A DNA stretch of 64,000 nucleotides from Pseudomonadota bacterium (GCA_021325365.1 JAJPHF010000146.1:29450-93449), one strand, 5' to 3'. Positions 16,511-26,025 are shown, counted from the first letter of the stretch. The notes: a model not told the origin generated them from the letters alone. A program made the numbers and translations.

Positions 16511-17617
16511 TCAGGCGAGCCGCGCCCCATCCGGCTGGAGAGCCGCCCGGGCTGCTGCCGACTCGGCGAGCAGCTCGTGCAAGCGCGACAGGCAGCGCAG
16601 ATACTTCTTGCGGTACCCCTTGTCGCGATACTCGGCCAAGAACAGATCGGGCAGCGGGCAGGTGGCCGATAGCCCCAGCCGCACTTCCTGGTCGTAGAGC
16701 TTGTCGACCAGGTGGACGAACCGCAGCGCCATGTCCTGATCCTGAAAGGGCTCCAGGTCCTCGATGTATAGCGCCTCGAGCGGCGCGACCAAGCGCACGT
16801 AGCGGATCGGGTGCAGCGTGCTTAGCCGAGCGAGCAGCGCGGGCGCGCTCACCAGCACCTTCGCGCCTCGCGTCGCCGTGTGCTGCGCGTACGCCGCGTG
16901 CAGCGCAGCCCGGCTCAAGCGCCCGTCCGCCGCGGCCGCCTCCGACCGCGGTCGATGGCGGTAGTCTTCGCCCGCGATGTGGACCGTCTCGAAGACCGCC
17001 GCGATCTCCCCGATCTCCCGCCGAAAATCGTCCGCCGCGAAGCGCCCCGCGCCCAGGTCCGTGGGCACCGTGTTCGATGTCGTGATCACGCGCAGGCCGT
17101 GGCCGCTCTCGCGCAAGCCTCGTAGGAAGCTGGCGGCCAGCCGCGTGTTCGCCACGTCGTCCAGCTCGAATTCATCGATGCACAGCACCCGCTCCTCACG
17201 GAACGCCGCGAGCGTCGCCGCGAGGCCGAGAGCCGTGATAGTGTACGACAGCTCCGCGAACGAGAGATACGCTTTCGGGCCGGGCGCGGCATGATAGGCT
17301 GCCGCCAGCAGGTGCGTCTTGCCTACCCCGAACCCCCCGTCCAGGTAGAGCCCCTGCAGCGGCGCGCTCCCGCCCCGGCCGCGGAGCCGCGCCAGCAGCC
17401 CCCTCGGCGGCGGCTCCGCCGCTGCCACAAACTGCTGCACGCGCTTGCGGGCCGCCGCCTGGCTCGGCTCGCGCGGATCGGGCTGGTAACTGGCGAACGA
17501 GACGTGCGCGAAGCGCGGCGTGGGCTCGAAGCCGCGCACCAGCTCGGCGGGGGTGGCGTCCGTGGGGATGTCGTCTAGCGAGCGCAGCGCGGACACGTCT
17601 GGGCCGCCGCGATCCAT
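16511..17617 (-). CDS. zapE: ZapE/AFG1-like ATPase
   Basis: A 368-residue P-loop ATPase of the AFG1/ZapE family, which in Proteobacteria destabilises FtsZ polymers during late division and in mitochondria aids protein quality control. Visible: Walker A GGFGVGKTHLL (94-104), Walker B VLCIDEFELDD (144-154), sensor ITTSNTVP, and RFVHLVDKLYDQEVRLGLSA near the C-terminus. Family identity is clear; a link to the ftsZ operon five kilobases away, across the secreted-protein cluster, is suggestive only. Confidence 0.88.
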   Translation of the reverse strand: MDRGGPDVSALRSLDDIPTDATPAELVRGFEPTPRFAHVSFASYQPDPREPSQAAARKRVQQFVAAAEPPPRGLLARLRGRGGSAPLQGLYLDGGFGVGKTHLLAAAYHAAPGPKAYLSFAELSYTITALGLAATLAAFREERVLCIDEFELDDVANTRLAASFLRGLRESGHGLRVITTSNTVPTDLGAGRFAADDFRREIGEIAAVFETVHIAGEDYRHRPRSEAAAADGRLSRAALHAAYAQHTATRGAKVLVSAPALLARLSTLHPIRYVRLVAPLEALYIEDLEPFQDQDMALRFVHLVDKLYDQEVRLGLSATCPLPDLFLAEYRDKGYRKKYLRCLSRLHELLAESAAARAALQPDGARLA

Positions 17618-17758
17618 GTGTTCAACCTGCCTGACGATGGACTAACCTCAGTATCCCCTACGCGCGCACCCTGCTTCCACGTGTGCTTGCACGCCCCGGC
17701 CTCGCCTGCCTCCCTTCGAGCGGCGCCGCTCGGCCCCAAACCTGCATTCCCTGGGGGT

Positions 17759-17807
17759 TAACACCCTGGTGAGGGTGCGCGCGACACGCACCCTCACCAG
17801 GGTGTTA
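17759..17807. repeat. 21-bp perfect inverted repeat
   Basis: Arms 17759-17779 and 17787-17807 are perfectly complementary, separated by seven bases. The repeat sits alone in the gap between the zapE-like start and the next minus-strand gene. It could terminate transcription of the gene at 17899-18195 or serve as a protein-binding site; no T-run flanks it. Confidence 0.8.
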
Positions 17808-17898
17808 TTACGGCCCTCGCCTGCCCCGCTCGGGCGCCAGCCTCGGCTACCGCACGCCCTGGACCGCGGCCAATCCTGGCCACCAGCTCGGAATTCGC

Positions 17899-18195
17899 TT
17901 AGCTGCGCTTTCGCCCGCGCGCGCCCCCGCGCGTCTTCGGCGCCTCTTGCGTCGGCCAGAACACGATGGTGGACCCTCGCCGCTGAATGTGCAGGTTTAC
18001 GCCCTCCGACTTCGCCGCCGCCTTCAATCGTGCGCGCTCGGTAATCGGCCGATCGTTCTCCTCAAGTTCCAGCTTCCCCGCGCTGTCCGCGTTAAGCTGC
18101 CGCACGTACTCCCGATAGCGCTCCTGCGTCGCCCGCCGGGGCGGAAGCACCGACTCTCGTGCCTCCTTCATGGATACCGTGGAGAATCTTGCCAT
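17899..18195 (-). CDS. Small conserved-looking hypothetical protein
   Basis: A 98-residue protein with no recognised domain. It is helical and highly charged, with the readable core GKLELEENDRPITERARLKA, then SEGVNLHIQRRGSTIVFWP and a basic tail (GGARGRKRS). ATG 18195 is chosen over 18198 because AGGAGG then has a six-base spacing. The tail and size suggest nucleic-acid binding, but this is a guess from composition. Confidence 0.6.
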   Translation of the reverse strand: MARFSTVSMKEARESVLPPRRATQERYREYVRQLNADSAGKLELEENDRPITERARLKAAAKSEGVNLHIQRRGSTIVFWPTQEAPKTRGGARGRKRS

Positions 18196-18592
18196 CATCC
18201 ACCTCCTGCACCATTATATCCCCATGCCCCGGCAGGCGTGAAGAAGCAACACTCCGTGGCCAAGGTAATCGGTTGCGGGTACTCGCTGCCATCTTGGTCG
18301 CCGCGCGTCCTCTCACCTGGCCGTCGCTGCTGAGGAGCCGTACGATTCGCGGGCAGCCGCTCACGAACCGCCCGGTCCTGCGGCAACCTGACATCCTTTG
18401 TGTCCGATATACCGATCGAGTCAAGCCGCCGCGCCCGCCGCACCGCGGCGGGCATCCTTCGCTGAAGCGAGGCCCATCACGCGCCCCACGGCCACTGCCC
18501 GCTGCCACCGCCGCGTCCATCCTGGGATCGTTTCTGCCCGGCCCTGTTCTCCGTCCCCTGTCGGGCCTGTGGGGTCAGCCTCTCCCGTCTCA

Positions 18593-18621
18593 TTGACATC
18601 CTGTCGCTCCGACCGCACTAT
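18593..18621 (+). promoter_or_regulatory. Possible promoter without an adjacent gene
   Basis: TTGACA (18593-18598), 17-base spacer, CACTAT (18616-18621). The -35 is perfect, the -10 weak. No reading frame follows for 280 bases. Confidence 0.35.
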
Positions 18622-18846
18622 ACGCACGGCCGCTCGCCACTTCGCCACACACGCGCGCCTCAACTCGACGCGATCCGCTGCCGATTATGCTCTTGAGCGC
18701 TCGACTGACCGTTCCGTGGTCCCAGCCCGCGCGACTGCCGGCTTGCGAGTGGTGCCGCGGCCTGATATCCCGCGGAGAATTTTGGGTTGTGCGAACTGCG
18801 CGTCCTCGCGCGGCCATTCGCCGCCGATCACTTCGCTCGCATACCA

Positions 18847-18875
18847 TTGACAATCTGCGCTAAGAACTCTATTAT
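18847..18875 (+). promoter_or_regulatory. Sigma-70-type promoter of exported hydrolase
   Basis: TTGACA (18847-18852), 17-base spacer, TATTAT (18870-18875), 32 bases before ATG 18908. Five of six matches in the -10 and six of six in the -35. Confidence 0.85.
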
Positions 18876-18907
18876 CGGGCTACCCGTGCGTTAAGGAGAC
18901 CCTCCCT

Positions 18908-19978
18908 ATGCTCCAGCCCAGCTATCGGCCCGCCCGCCGCGTGCGCCCGCGCCAGCCGGCTCGCGCATCTGCGGCTGCGCTGCTCGTCGGCGTCCTGGTG
19001 CTCGCGCTCGGCGGTCTCGTCCTGGCCGGCCCCGGGCGCTCCGCGGCCGTGGCCGCCTCTGGCAGCCACGATGGCCAGTCGCGTGTCGCCCTCGCGCGTC
19101 CCCCGGCGCTGGCGGCCGATCCCGCGCCGCTCGTGAACGTCGCTCCCGGGCCGCGCGCCCGGGCCACGGACGGGCAGGCCGCCGTCGTCGCCCCGCCCCC
19201 GCCAGCGCGCCCCCCGCTCGTCGCGCCGCGCAGCGACAACGACTTCGGCGAGTTCTACGTCCACGTCCCCCCCGTCACCAGCGGGCGGCTCCGCGTGCTC
19301 GTCGCGCTGCACGGTATGGGCCAGGAGGCGCACAGCTTCTGCAACGCGCTGCTCGCGCGGGCCGAGTTTGAAGACTGGCTCGTCGTGGCGCCGACCTACA
19401 ACTACGGCGACTGGCACGACCCCAACCAGGTAGCTCGGGAGGAGAGCAGTCGCTTCATCCCGCGCCTGCACGAGTTCTTGCAGGAGCTACCCGCACGCAC
19501 CGGCCTCGACGTGGACTCCCGCGCCGCCCTGCTCGGCTTCTCGCGCGGGGCCCAGCTCGCCCAGCGGTTTGCCATGATCTATCCCGAGCAGACGTTGGCC
19601 GTCGCCGCCTTCTCGGCCGGCACTTACACCCTCCCAGACAGCCGCGCCCAGGTCCAGGGCCGCGCTGTGACCCTGAACTACCCGATCGGCACCGCTGACC
19701 TCCGCGATCGGTTCGGCCGCGGCTTCGATAGCGCCGCGCTCCAGCCCATCCCCTTCCTGATCGGCGTCGGCGCCGACGACCGCGACCCGGGCGACCTCCC
19801 GCGCCAGTGGGACCCCTATTTGGGTGACAACCGGGTGGCGCGAGCGCAGGCGATGGTCAACCGCCTCACGGACCTGGGCGTGTCGGCCGAGCTCGTCCTC
19901 TTCCCCGGCATGGGCCACGGCCTAAACGACGCGATGCGCACGCGCGCGCTCGACTTCATCGCCGGGCTCGCCTCCTAG
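18908..19978 (+). CDS. Exported alpha/beta-hydrolase
   Basis: A 356-residue serine hydrolase with an N-terminal membrane anchor or signal (hydrophobic stretch at about residues 22-45) followed by a low-complexity Ala/Pro linker to about residue 105. The catalytic domain has the oxyanion region LVALHGMGQEA, nucleophile elbow GFSRG, acid in GADDRDP and His in FPGMGHGLND, a complete triad of the esterase/phospholipase type. AAGGAG precedes the ATG. It is monocistronic with a near-consensus promoter. Substrate unknown. Confidence 0.85.
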   Translation: MLQPSYRPARRVRPRQPARASAAALLVGVLVLALGGLVLAGPGRSAAVAASGSHDGQSRVALARPPALAADPAPLVNVAPGPRARATDGQAAVVAPPPPARPPLVAPRSDNDFGEFYVHVPPVTSGRLRVLVALHGMGQEAHSFCNALLARAEFEDWLVVAPTYNYGDWHDPNQVAREESSRFIPRLHEFLQELPARTGLDVDSRAALLGFSRGAQLAQRFAMIYPEQTLAVAAFSAGTYTLPDSRAQVQGRAVTLNYPIGTADLRDRFGRGFDSAALQPIPFLIGVGADDRDPGDLPRQWDPYLGDNRVARAQAMVNRLTDLGVSAELVLFPGMGHGLNDAMRTRALDFIAGLAS

Positions 19979-20250
19979 CCTGTCGCCCGTCCTCCTTCGG
20001 TCGGACCGCCCACCCCTCCCGCTTCTAGCTACTCTCCTCACGTCTCTCCGCCGGCGCCCCGCCAGCATCCCCATCCCGCGCGCCGGGGACACCGCGCGCG
20101 GTGCGTCCGCGCTGTCGGGTCGGATGCACGGCCCCGCGGCTGCCCTCATCGCCGCCGCCCGCCACAAGCCCCCGAGACGCCCCCTACCGTCCCTCCGTGC
20201 TGCCGACGCGGCGGCAATGATACCCTTGAGCAGGGGCAGTAGGTGGGCTC

Positions 20251-21873
20251 ATGGACGGTGGCAAGGTCTATCTCGTCGGCGCGGGGCCGGGCGATCCAGG
20301 GCTACTCACCGTGCGTGGTCGCGAGGTGCTCGCGCGCGCTGAGGTGCTCGTCTACGACCGACTGGCCGCGCCCGAGATCGTGGCGCTCGCGCCGCTGTCG
20401 GCCGAGCGGGTCTACGTCGGCAAGGCGCCCGGCCGCCACACGCTACGCCAGCCCGAGATCAATGCGCTGCTGGTGGACCGCGCGCGAGCGGGCAAGCAGG
20501 TCGTGCGGCTCAAGGGCGGCGACCCGTTCGTCTTCGGCCGCGGCGGCGAAGAGGCCGAGGCGCTTGCCACGGCCGGGCTGCCCTTCGAAGTGGTGCCGGG
20601 CATCAGCGCCGCGCTGGCTGTCGCCGCCTACGCCGGCATCCCCGTCACCCACCGCGCCGTCGCCTCCTCGTTCGCCGTCGCCACCGGCCAGGAAGGCGAG
20701 GCGCGCGGCACCCAGACGCTCGCTTACGACCGCCTGGCGGGCGCCGCCGACACGCTCATCTTTCTCATGGGCGTCGAGCGGCTGCCCGCCATCGTCGCGG
20801 GGCTGCTCGCCGGCGGGCGCGACCCGGCCACCCCCGTTGCCGTGATCGCCGCCGGCACCTTGCCCGAGCAACGCACGCTCGTCGCCACGCTGGCCGATGT
20901 GGTCGACCGGGTCGAGGCGGCCGGCCTGCGTCCGCCCGCCGTCACCGTCGTCGGCGAAGTCGTCCGGCTCCGTGAGCGGCTGCGCTGGTTCGACCGTCGC
21001 CCCCTCTTCGGCCGGCGCGTGCTCGTCACGCGCACTCGCGAGCAAGCCAGCACCCTCGTCGCGCTCCTCCGCGCGGCTGGCGCCCGTCCTATTGAGCTAC
21101 CCACCATCGCCATCCGCCCGCCCGACAGCTTCGCCGACCTGGACGCCGCGCTCCTGGCGCTCGCCGACTCTACCTCCCCGGCCCCCCTTCCGCAGCGGCC
21201 AGGGGGCGAACCGGCGTCGGCGGACTCATCTCCCCCCTTCCTTCCCAGGGAAGGGGGGCCGGGGGGGTTAGATCCCTGGGTGATCTTCACCAGTGCCAAT
21301 GGGGTGGAGGCAGTGTTCGCGCGCTTGGAGGCGCTCGGGCTCGACGCGCGCGTCTTTGGCGGCGTGCGACTCGGCGCGATCGGCCCGGCCACGGCGGCGG
21401 CCCTGCGCCAGCACGGCCTTCGCGCCGACTACGCGCCGACCGAGGCCCTGGCGAGCGCCATCCTGGCCGACTTCCAGGGGCGCGACCTGCGGGGCGTGCG
21501 CGTGCTCCTGCCGCGCGCCGACATCGCGCCGCCCGCCCTGGCCGACGGCCTGGCCGCGCTCGGCGCCGACGTGGAGAGCGTCGTCGCCTACCGCACCGTG
21601 CCGGCCGAGGGCCTCGCCGCCGAGGCGCGGCGCGTGCTAGCGGACGGCGCGGTCGATACGGCCTGCTTCACCAGCTCGTCCACCGTGCGCAACCTGGTCG
21701 ACGCGCTGGACGGCGACACGTCGCTGCTCGCGCCGCTGACCGTAGCCTGCATCGGCCCGGTCACTGCCGCCACTGCCCGCGAGCTGGGCCTGCACGTCGA
21801 TATCGTCGCCCGCGAGCACACCGTCGAGGGCCTGGTCGCCGCCCTCTGCCAGGCGGCGCGTGCCGCGAGCTAG
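20251..21873 (+). CDS. cobA-hemD: Uroporphyrinogen-III C-methyltransferase / uroporphyrinogen-III synthase fusion
   Basis: A 540-residue bifunctional protein of tetrapyrrole synthesis. Residues 1-~250 are SUMT (VYLVGAGPGDPGLLTVRG, VVRLKGGDPFVFGRGGEE, GIPVTHR), which methylates uroporphyrinogen III to precorrin-2. Residues ~258-540 are HemD (VLVTRTREQASTLV, WVIFTSANGVEAVF, ACFTSSSTVRNLVDAL), which closes the ring. Such fusions are common in Gram-positives. The HemD part carries an in-frame insertion of about 35 residues (DNA 21170-21283) containing a GA-rich hairpin repeat, in a loop between two strands. Likely transcribed with hemB, 76 bases downstream. Confidence 0.93.
   Translation: MDGGKVYLVGAGPGDPGLLTVRGREVLARAEVLVYDRLAAPEIVALAPLSAERVYVGKAPGRHTLRQPEINALLVDRARAGKQVVRLKGGDPFVFGRGGEEAEALATAGLPFEVVPGISAALAVAAYAGIPVTHRAVASSFAVATGQEGEARGTQTLAYDRLAGAADTLIFLMGVERLPAIVAGLLAGGRDPATPVAVIAAGTLPEQRTLVATLADVVDRVEAAGLRPPAVTVVGEVVRLRERLRWFDRRPLFGRRVLVTRTREQASTLVALLRAAGARPIELPTIAIRPPDSFADLDAALLALADSTSPAPLPQRPGGEPASADSSPPFLPREGGPGGLDPWVIFTSANGVEAVFARLEALGLDARVFGGVRLGAIGPATAAALRQHGLRADYAPTEALASAILADFQGRDLRGVRVLLPRADIAPPALADGLAALGADVESVVAYRTVPAEGLAAEARRVLADGAVDTACFTSSSTVRNLVDALDGDTSLLAPLTVACIGPVTAATARELGLHVDIVAREHTVEGLVAALCQAARAAS
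21232..21270. repeat. GA-rich hairpin repeat (family D) inside cobA-hemD
   Basis: CCCCCCTTCCTTCCCAGGGA and its complementary continuation AAGGGGGGCCGGGGGGG lie in frame within the HemD coding region, adding residues such as PPFLPREGGPGG. Confidence 0.75.
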
Positions 21874-21949
21874 CCGGCGGGTAAGATAGCTAGGGGCGCC
21901 CAGCTCATCCAGAGCGTCGGTAGCGCCAGTAGGCTGGGAGTGAACCACG

Positions 21950-23020
21950 ATGCAGATCGAAGAACGGACAGCACCGGGCGCCGCCAATAGCGCCCCTGTG
22001 GCACTCAGCCGGGTGCAGCCAGCAGCGCCCCTGCAGCCCGCCTCGCCCGGCTTTCCCGCCGTGCGCCTGCGCCGGCTGCGCCGCACGCCCGCGCTCCGCC
22101 GCCTGGTGCGCGAGACGACGCTGGCCGTCGACGACCTGATCTTGCCGCTGTTCGTCGCGCCGGGCCGCGGCGTCCGCGAGCCCATCGCCAGCATGCCCGG
22201 CCACGCCCAGCTCTCGCTCGACGAGCTGGCGCGCGAGGCGCGCGAGGTGCGCGATCTCGGCGTGCCCGCCGTACTGCTGTTCGGCCTGCCCTCGCGCAAG
22301 GATCCCCTCGGCTCCGAGGCCTACGATCCCCACGGTATCGTGCAGGACGCCATCCGCACCGTGAAGGAGCACGCCCCCGAGCTGGTGGTGATGACCGACG
22401 TGTGCCTGTGCGAGTACACCAGCCACGGCCACTGCGGCGTGGTCGAGGACGGCTACGTGCAGAACGACCCCACGCTGGAGCTACTCGCGCGGACGGCGCT
22501 CTCCCACGTCGAGGCCGGCGCCGACCTGGTGGCGCCCTCCGACATGATGGACGGCCGCGTGGGCGCCATCCGCCGGGCGCTGGACGGCGCGGGCTACGTC
22601 GAGACGCCGATCCTGGCCTATGCCGCCAAGTTCGCCTCGGCGTTCTACGGCCCGTTCCGCGAGGCGGCCGACTCCGCGCCCCAGTTCGGCGACCGCCGCG
22701 CCTATCAGATGGACCCCGCCAACGGCCGCGAGGCGCTGCGCGAGGTCGAGCTGGACGTGGCCGAGGGCGCCGACCTGGTGATGGTGAAGCCCGCGCTCGC
22801 CTACCTCGACCTCGTCTGGCGCGTGCGCGAGCGCTTCGGCCTGCCCGTCGTCGCCTACAGCGTGAGCGGCGAATACGCGATGGTGAAGGCCGCCGGCCAG
22901 CTCGGCTGGATCGACGAGCGCGCCATCGCCCTGGAGCAGCTCACCGGCATCCGCCGCGCCGGCGCCGACCTCATCATCACTTACTTCGCCAAGGACGTCG
23001 CCCGCTGGCTGGGCGCCTGA
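21950..23020 (+). CDS. hemB: Delta-aminolevulinic acid dehydratase (porphobilinogen synthase)
   Basis: A 356-residue enzyme condensing two 5-aminolevulinates to porphobilinogen. Both Schiff-base lysines are visible ([16 protein letters not shown] and [10 protein letters not shown]). The zinc-binding Cys set is in [13 protein letters not shown], so it is the zinc-dependent type. A 45-residue N-terminal tail precedes the conserved [15 protein letters not shown]. It lies between cobA-hemD and hemL on one strand, as in classical Gram-positive hem operons. Confidence 0.96.
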   Translation: MQIEERTAPGAANSAPVALSRVQPAAPLQPASPGFPAVRLRRLRRTPALRRLVRETTLAVDDLILPLFVAPGRGVREPIASMPGHAQLSLDELAREAREVRDLGVPAVLLFGLPSRKDPLGSEAYDPHGIVQDAIRTVKEHAPELVVMTDVCLCEYTSHGHCGVVEDGYVQNDPTLELLARTALSHVEAGADLVAPSDMMDGRVGAIRRALDGAGYVETPILAYAAKFASAFYGPFREAADSAPQFGDRRAYQMDPANGREALREVELDVAEGADLVMVKPALAYLDLVWRVRERFGLPVVAYSVSGEYAMVKAAGQLGWIDERAIALEQLTGIRRAGADLIITYFAKDVARWLGA

Positions 23021-23025
23021 AGTAG

Positions 23026-23061
23026 CCCCTCTCCCCCTGGGAGAGGGGTTGGGGTGAGGGC
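23026..23061. repeat. CCCTCTCCCCCTGGGAGAGGG hairpin repeat (family B), copy 1
   Basis: CCCCTCTCCCCCTGGGAGAG plus GGGTTGGGGTGAGGG between hemB and hemL. Other copies at 30095, 40821, 50429 and 50480. Confidence 0.85.
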
Positions 23062-23088
23062 TCGCGGCGCCAGCGGATTGAGAGGCAC

Positions 23089-24375
23089 ATGCGAACGCAG
23101 GTATCACGAGAGCTATTTCAGCGCGCGCAGCGGCTACTCCCGGGCGGCGTGGACAGCCCCGTGCGCGCGTTTCGCGCCGTGGGCGGCACGCCGCGCTTCC
23201 TCGTGCGCGGCGAGGGCGCGCGCGTGGTCGACGCCGACGGCAACGTGTACCTCGACTACCTGGGCTCCTGGGGCCCGCTGATCCACGGCCACGCGCCGCC
23301 GGCGGTCGTCGCGGCGATCACCGCCGCGGCGCGCGACGGCACCAGCTTCGGCGCCCCCACGCCGGGCGAGGTCGAGCTGGCCGAGCTAGTCACGGCCGCC
23401 GTGCCGAGCGTCGAGATGGTGCGCTTCGTCAATTCCGGCACCGAGGCGACGATGAGCGCGCTGCGCCTGGCGCGCGCCGCCACCGGCCGCGACACGATCC
23501 TCAAGTTCGACGGCTGCTACCACGGCCACGCCGACGGCCTGCTGGTCAAGGCCGGCTCGGGGCCGCTCTCGCTCGGCGCCCCCGACAGCCCGGGCGTCCC
23601 CGCTGCGATGGCGCGGCACACGCTCTCCGTGCCCTACAACGATCTGGCCGCCGTCGAGGCGGCGTTCGCGGCCCAGCCCGAGGCGATCGCGGCCGTCATC
23701 GTCGAGCCGATCGCGGGCAACATGGGCTGCGTGCCGCCGGCCGACGGCTTCCTCGCCGGGCTGCGCGCCGTCACGGAGCGCTACGGCGCCCTCCTGATCT
23801 TCGACGAGGTCATCACCGGCTTCCGCGTGGCCTACGGCGGCGCACAGGCGCTCTACGACGTGACGCCCGACCTGACGTGCCTCGGCAAGGTGCTGGGTGG
23901 CGGGCTGCCGGTGGGGGCCTACGGCGGCCGCCGCCCGCTGATGGAGCAGATGGCGCCTGCCGGGCCGGTCTACCAGGCCGGCACGCTGGCGGGAAACCCG
24001 ATCGCCATGGCGGCCGGCTGCGCGGCCCTGCGGCTGCTCTACGGCGGCGACGCCTACGCCCGCCTCGACGCGCTGGGGCAGCGGCTAGCCGCCGGGCTCG
24101 CGGCGGAGGCGGCCGCCGCGGCCATCCCCGCGCAGGTGAGCCGCGTCGGCTCGATGCTGACGCTGTTCTTCACGGAGCGGCCCGTCCGGGACTACGCGAG
24201 CGCGCGTACGGCCGATACCGCGCGCTATGCCCGCTTCTTCCACGCCATGCTAGCGCGCGGCGTGTATCTGCCGCCGTCGCAGTTCGAGCTGTGGTTCGAC
24301 AGCCTGGCGCACACCGAGGCCGACGTGGACGCCACCGTGGCGGCGGCGCGCGCCGCCTTCGCGGAGCTGTCGTAG
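23089..24375 (+). CDS. hemL: Glutamate-1-semialdehyde 2,1-aminomutase
   Basis: A 428-residue PLP enzyme making 5-aminolevulinate from glutamate-1-semialdehyde (C5 route). Motifs: [82 protein letters not shown] and the PLP lysine in [17 protein letters not shown]. Third of three tetrapyrrole genes; hemA and hemC are not in the window. Confidence 0.96.
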   Translation: MRTQVSRELFQRAQRLLPGGVDSPVRAFRAVGGTPRFLVRGEGARVVDADGNVYLDYLGSWGPLIHGHAPPAVVAAITAAARDGTSFGAPTPGEVELAELVTAAVPSVEMVRFVNSGTEATMSALRLARAATGRDTILKFDGCYHGHADGLLVKAGSGPLSLGAPDSPGVPAAMARHTLSVPYNDLAAVEAAFAAQPEAIAAVIVEPIAGNMGCVPPADGFLAGLRAVTERYGALLIFDEVITGFRVAYGGAQALYDVTPDLTCLGKVLGGGLPVGAYGGRRPLMEQMAPAGPVYQAGTLAGNPIAMAAGCAALRLLYGGDAYARLDALGQRLAAGLAAEAAAAAIPAQVSRVGSMLTLFFTERPVRDYASARTADTARYARFFHAMLARGVYLPPSQFELWFDSLAHTEADVDATVAAARAAFAELS

Positions 24376-24382
24376 GCGCCGG

Positions 24383-24652
24383 CTACGGGGGGGGAGCGCC
24401 GGCACGCTGGCCGTGCATGCGACGCTGGTACGCCACCTGGAGGAGCGCGCGCAGGTCTTCTTCCGTGAAGAGGTAGGCCTCGTGCTCGTCTGCCAGCGTG
24501 CCGTCCTCACGCAGCGGCACCCCCTGCACGACGATGCCCTCCTCCGTCTCCAGGACCCGCACGTTGGTATAGCGGTGCTCGTCGACGTACAGGCCAATGG
24601 CGCGAAAGATGTCCTGGTAATCCGAGTGGTCCAGGCCGACGAAGAGCTTCAT
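24383..24652 (-). CDS. Hypothetical protein (89 aa)
   Basis: No family recognised. The sequence starts MKLFVGLDHSDYQDIFRAIG and continues with a strand-turn-strand pattern (NVRVLETEEGIVVQGVPLRE) and an acidic helix (FTEEDLRALLQVAYQRRM). Soluble and probably cytoplasmic. Five bases downstream of the next gene on the minus strand, so the two form a small operon with a clear promoter. Its stop lies eight bases from the hemL stop, convergent. Confidence 0.65.
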   Translation of the reverse strand: MKLFVGLDHSDYQDIFRAIGLYVDEHRYTNVRVLETEEGIVVQGVPLREDGTLADEHEAYLFTEEDLRALLQVAYQRRMHGQRAGAPPP

Positions 24653-24657
24653 GTAAG

Positions 24658-24876
24658 CTAGTGCTCCCGCGCCATCTCTTCGCAGAGCGCGTCCAGCTCG
24701 CCGTGGCTGATTTCCAGCGTGCGACCGACTCGCGCCACGCCCCCCAGCTGCGGCGCCACCCCCAGGCCGACGACGAGAAAGCCCTCCTCGACCTCGGTCA
24801 CGCAGACGCTGGAAACCTGCTCCGTGTCGATCCGCCGCCCGAGCGCGCGGAGGCGGTCCTCGTACGTCCAGGCCAT
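24658..24876 (-). CDS. Hypothetical protein (72 aa)
   Basis: No family recognised. Starts MAWTYEDRLRALGRRIDTEQ, then two short strands (VSSVCVTEVEEGFLVVGLGV) and an acidic C-terminal helix (HGELDALCEEMAREH). First gene of a two-gene operon with a near-consensus promoter 23 bases upstream of ATG 24876. Its fold (helix, hairpin, helix) resembles that of its partner, so the two may work together. Confidence 0.65.
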   Translation of the reverse strand: MAWTYEDRLRALGRRIDTEQVSSVCVTEVEEGFLVVGLGVAPQLGGVARVGRTLEISHGELDALCEEMAREH

Positions 24877-24898
24877 GCACCCCCCATCGCCTGCGCGC

Positions 24899-24927
24899 AT
24901 TCTACGGAGCGGCTATCCCAGTGTCAA
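24899..24927 (-). promoter_or_regulatory. Sigma-70-type promoter of the 72-aa/89-aa operon
   Basis: On the minus strand TTGACA (24927-24922), 17-base spacer, TAGAAT (24904-24899), just upstream of ATG 24876. Confidence 0.85.
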
Positions 24928-24986
24928 CAGGCGGATCGCCATCGCGCTGCGCCCGCCGCGTCCGTCGGACCGACCGTGTGCGGCGC

Positions 24987-25964
24987 TCAGAACAGCCGGC
25001 GCACCGCCGCCACGATGTCCTGCTCCTGCGGGATGGCGGCGCGCTCCAGGTTCACGTTGTAGGGGATCGGCACGTTCTTGCCCGCCACCCGGACCACGGG
25101 CGCGTCGAGGTAGTCGAAGGCGCGCTCCGTGACCTGCGTGGCGATCTCGCCGGCGATGCCGCCCCGCTCGTACGCTTCGTGGCCGATTACCAGCCGCCCC
25201 GTCCGCTTCACCGACTCGACGATCGTGTCCACGTCCAGCGGCACGAGCGTGCGCGGGTCGATGACCTCCAGCGAGATCTCGTCCTCGCGCTCCAGCACTT
25301 CGGCCGCCGCCAGCCCGCGCTGCACCATCGTGTGGATGCCGACGAACGTCACGTCCTCGCCGCGCCGCCGCACGGCGGCCTGCCCGAAGGGGATCGTGTA
25401 CTCGCCCTCGGGCACGTCGCCCTTTGCGAAGTAGAGCACCTTGTGCTCCAGGAAGATCGTCGGGTTGTCGTCGCGGATCGCCGTCTTCAGCAGCCCCTTG
25501 GCGTCCTCCGGCGTGGCGGGCACCACGACCTTCAGCCCGGGAATGTGGACGAACCACGCCTCGAGGCTCTGCGAGTGCTGCGCCGCATTGCCCCGCCCCG
25601 CGCCCTCCTGCGCCCGCAGGACCATCGGCACGCGCGCCTTGCCGCCAAACATGTACCGCAGCTTCGCCGCCTGGTTGACGATCTGGTCCATCGCCAGCCC
25701 CACGAAATCCAGATACATCAGCTCGGCCACCGGACGCGTGCCCGTGACAGCGGCTCCCACGGCCGAGCCGACGATGATCTCCTCGGACAGCGGCGTGTTG
25801 CGCACGCGCTCGGCGCCAAAGCGGTCGAGCAGGCCGCGCGTCACCCCGAAGATGCCGCCGCGCCCGGCCGCGATGTCCTCGCCGAGCACCCACACCGTCG
25901 GGTCGCGCGCCATCTCCTCGTGCAGCGCCTCGTTCAGCGCCTGCGCGTACGTCAGCTCTCGCAT
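24987..25964 (-). CDS. 2-oxo acid dehydrogenase E1 component, beta subunit
   Basis: A 325-residue TPP-dependent E1-beta subunit (pyruvate, branched-chain or acetoin dehydrogenase). Motifs: LTYAQALNEALHEEMARD, VLGEDIAAGRGGIFGVTRGL, NTPLSEEIIVGSAVGAA, LRAQEGAGRGNAAQHSQSLE and SLEVIDPRTLVPLD. The substrate cannot be told from E1-beta alone. Normally the alpha subunit is directly upstream; here the upstream gene is an unrelated 131-residue protein, so the partner must be elsewhere. Confidence 0.93.
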   Translation of the reverse strand: MRELTYAQALNEALHEEMARDPTVWVLGEDIAAGRGGIFGVTRGLLDRFGAERVRNTPLSEEIIVGSAVGAAVTGTRPVAELMYLDFVGLAMDQIVNQAAKLRYMFGGKARVPMVLRAQEGAGRGNAAQHSQSLEAWFVHIPGLKVVVPATPEDAKGLLKTAIRDDNPTIFLEHKVLYFAKGDVPEGEYTIPFGQAAVRRRGEDVTFVGIHTMVQRGLAAAEVLEREDEISLEVIDPRTLVPLDVDTIVESVKRTGRLVIGHEAYERGGIAGEIATQVTERAFDYLDAPVVRVAGKNVPIPYNVNLERAAIPQEQDIVAAVRRLF

Positions 25965-26025
25965 ACGGCCTCGCAGCGATGGGGCTCGCGGTGACGAGCG
26001 ATGAGCCCTGCCGAGCCCGCCCCGC

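Larger units (their letters stand above)
18196..18907. other. Long intergenic region
   Basis: About 710 bases without a gene I can support. It is less GC-rich than the surroundings in its right half and contains two promoter-like sites (18593-18621 and 18847-18875), so a small RNA between them is possible. Confidence 0.5.

Noticed and set aside
18213..18218. Perfect TATAAT on the minus strand just upstream of the small gene at 17899-18195
   Set aside because: It lies only 15-18 bases from the start codon, so a start of transcription seven bases downstream would cut into the AGGAGG site, and no -35 is present.
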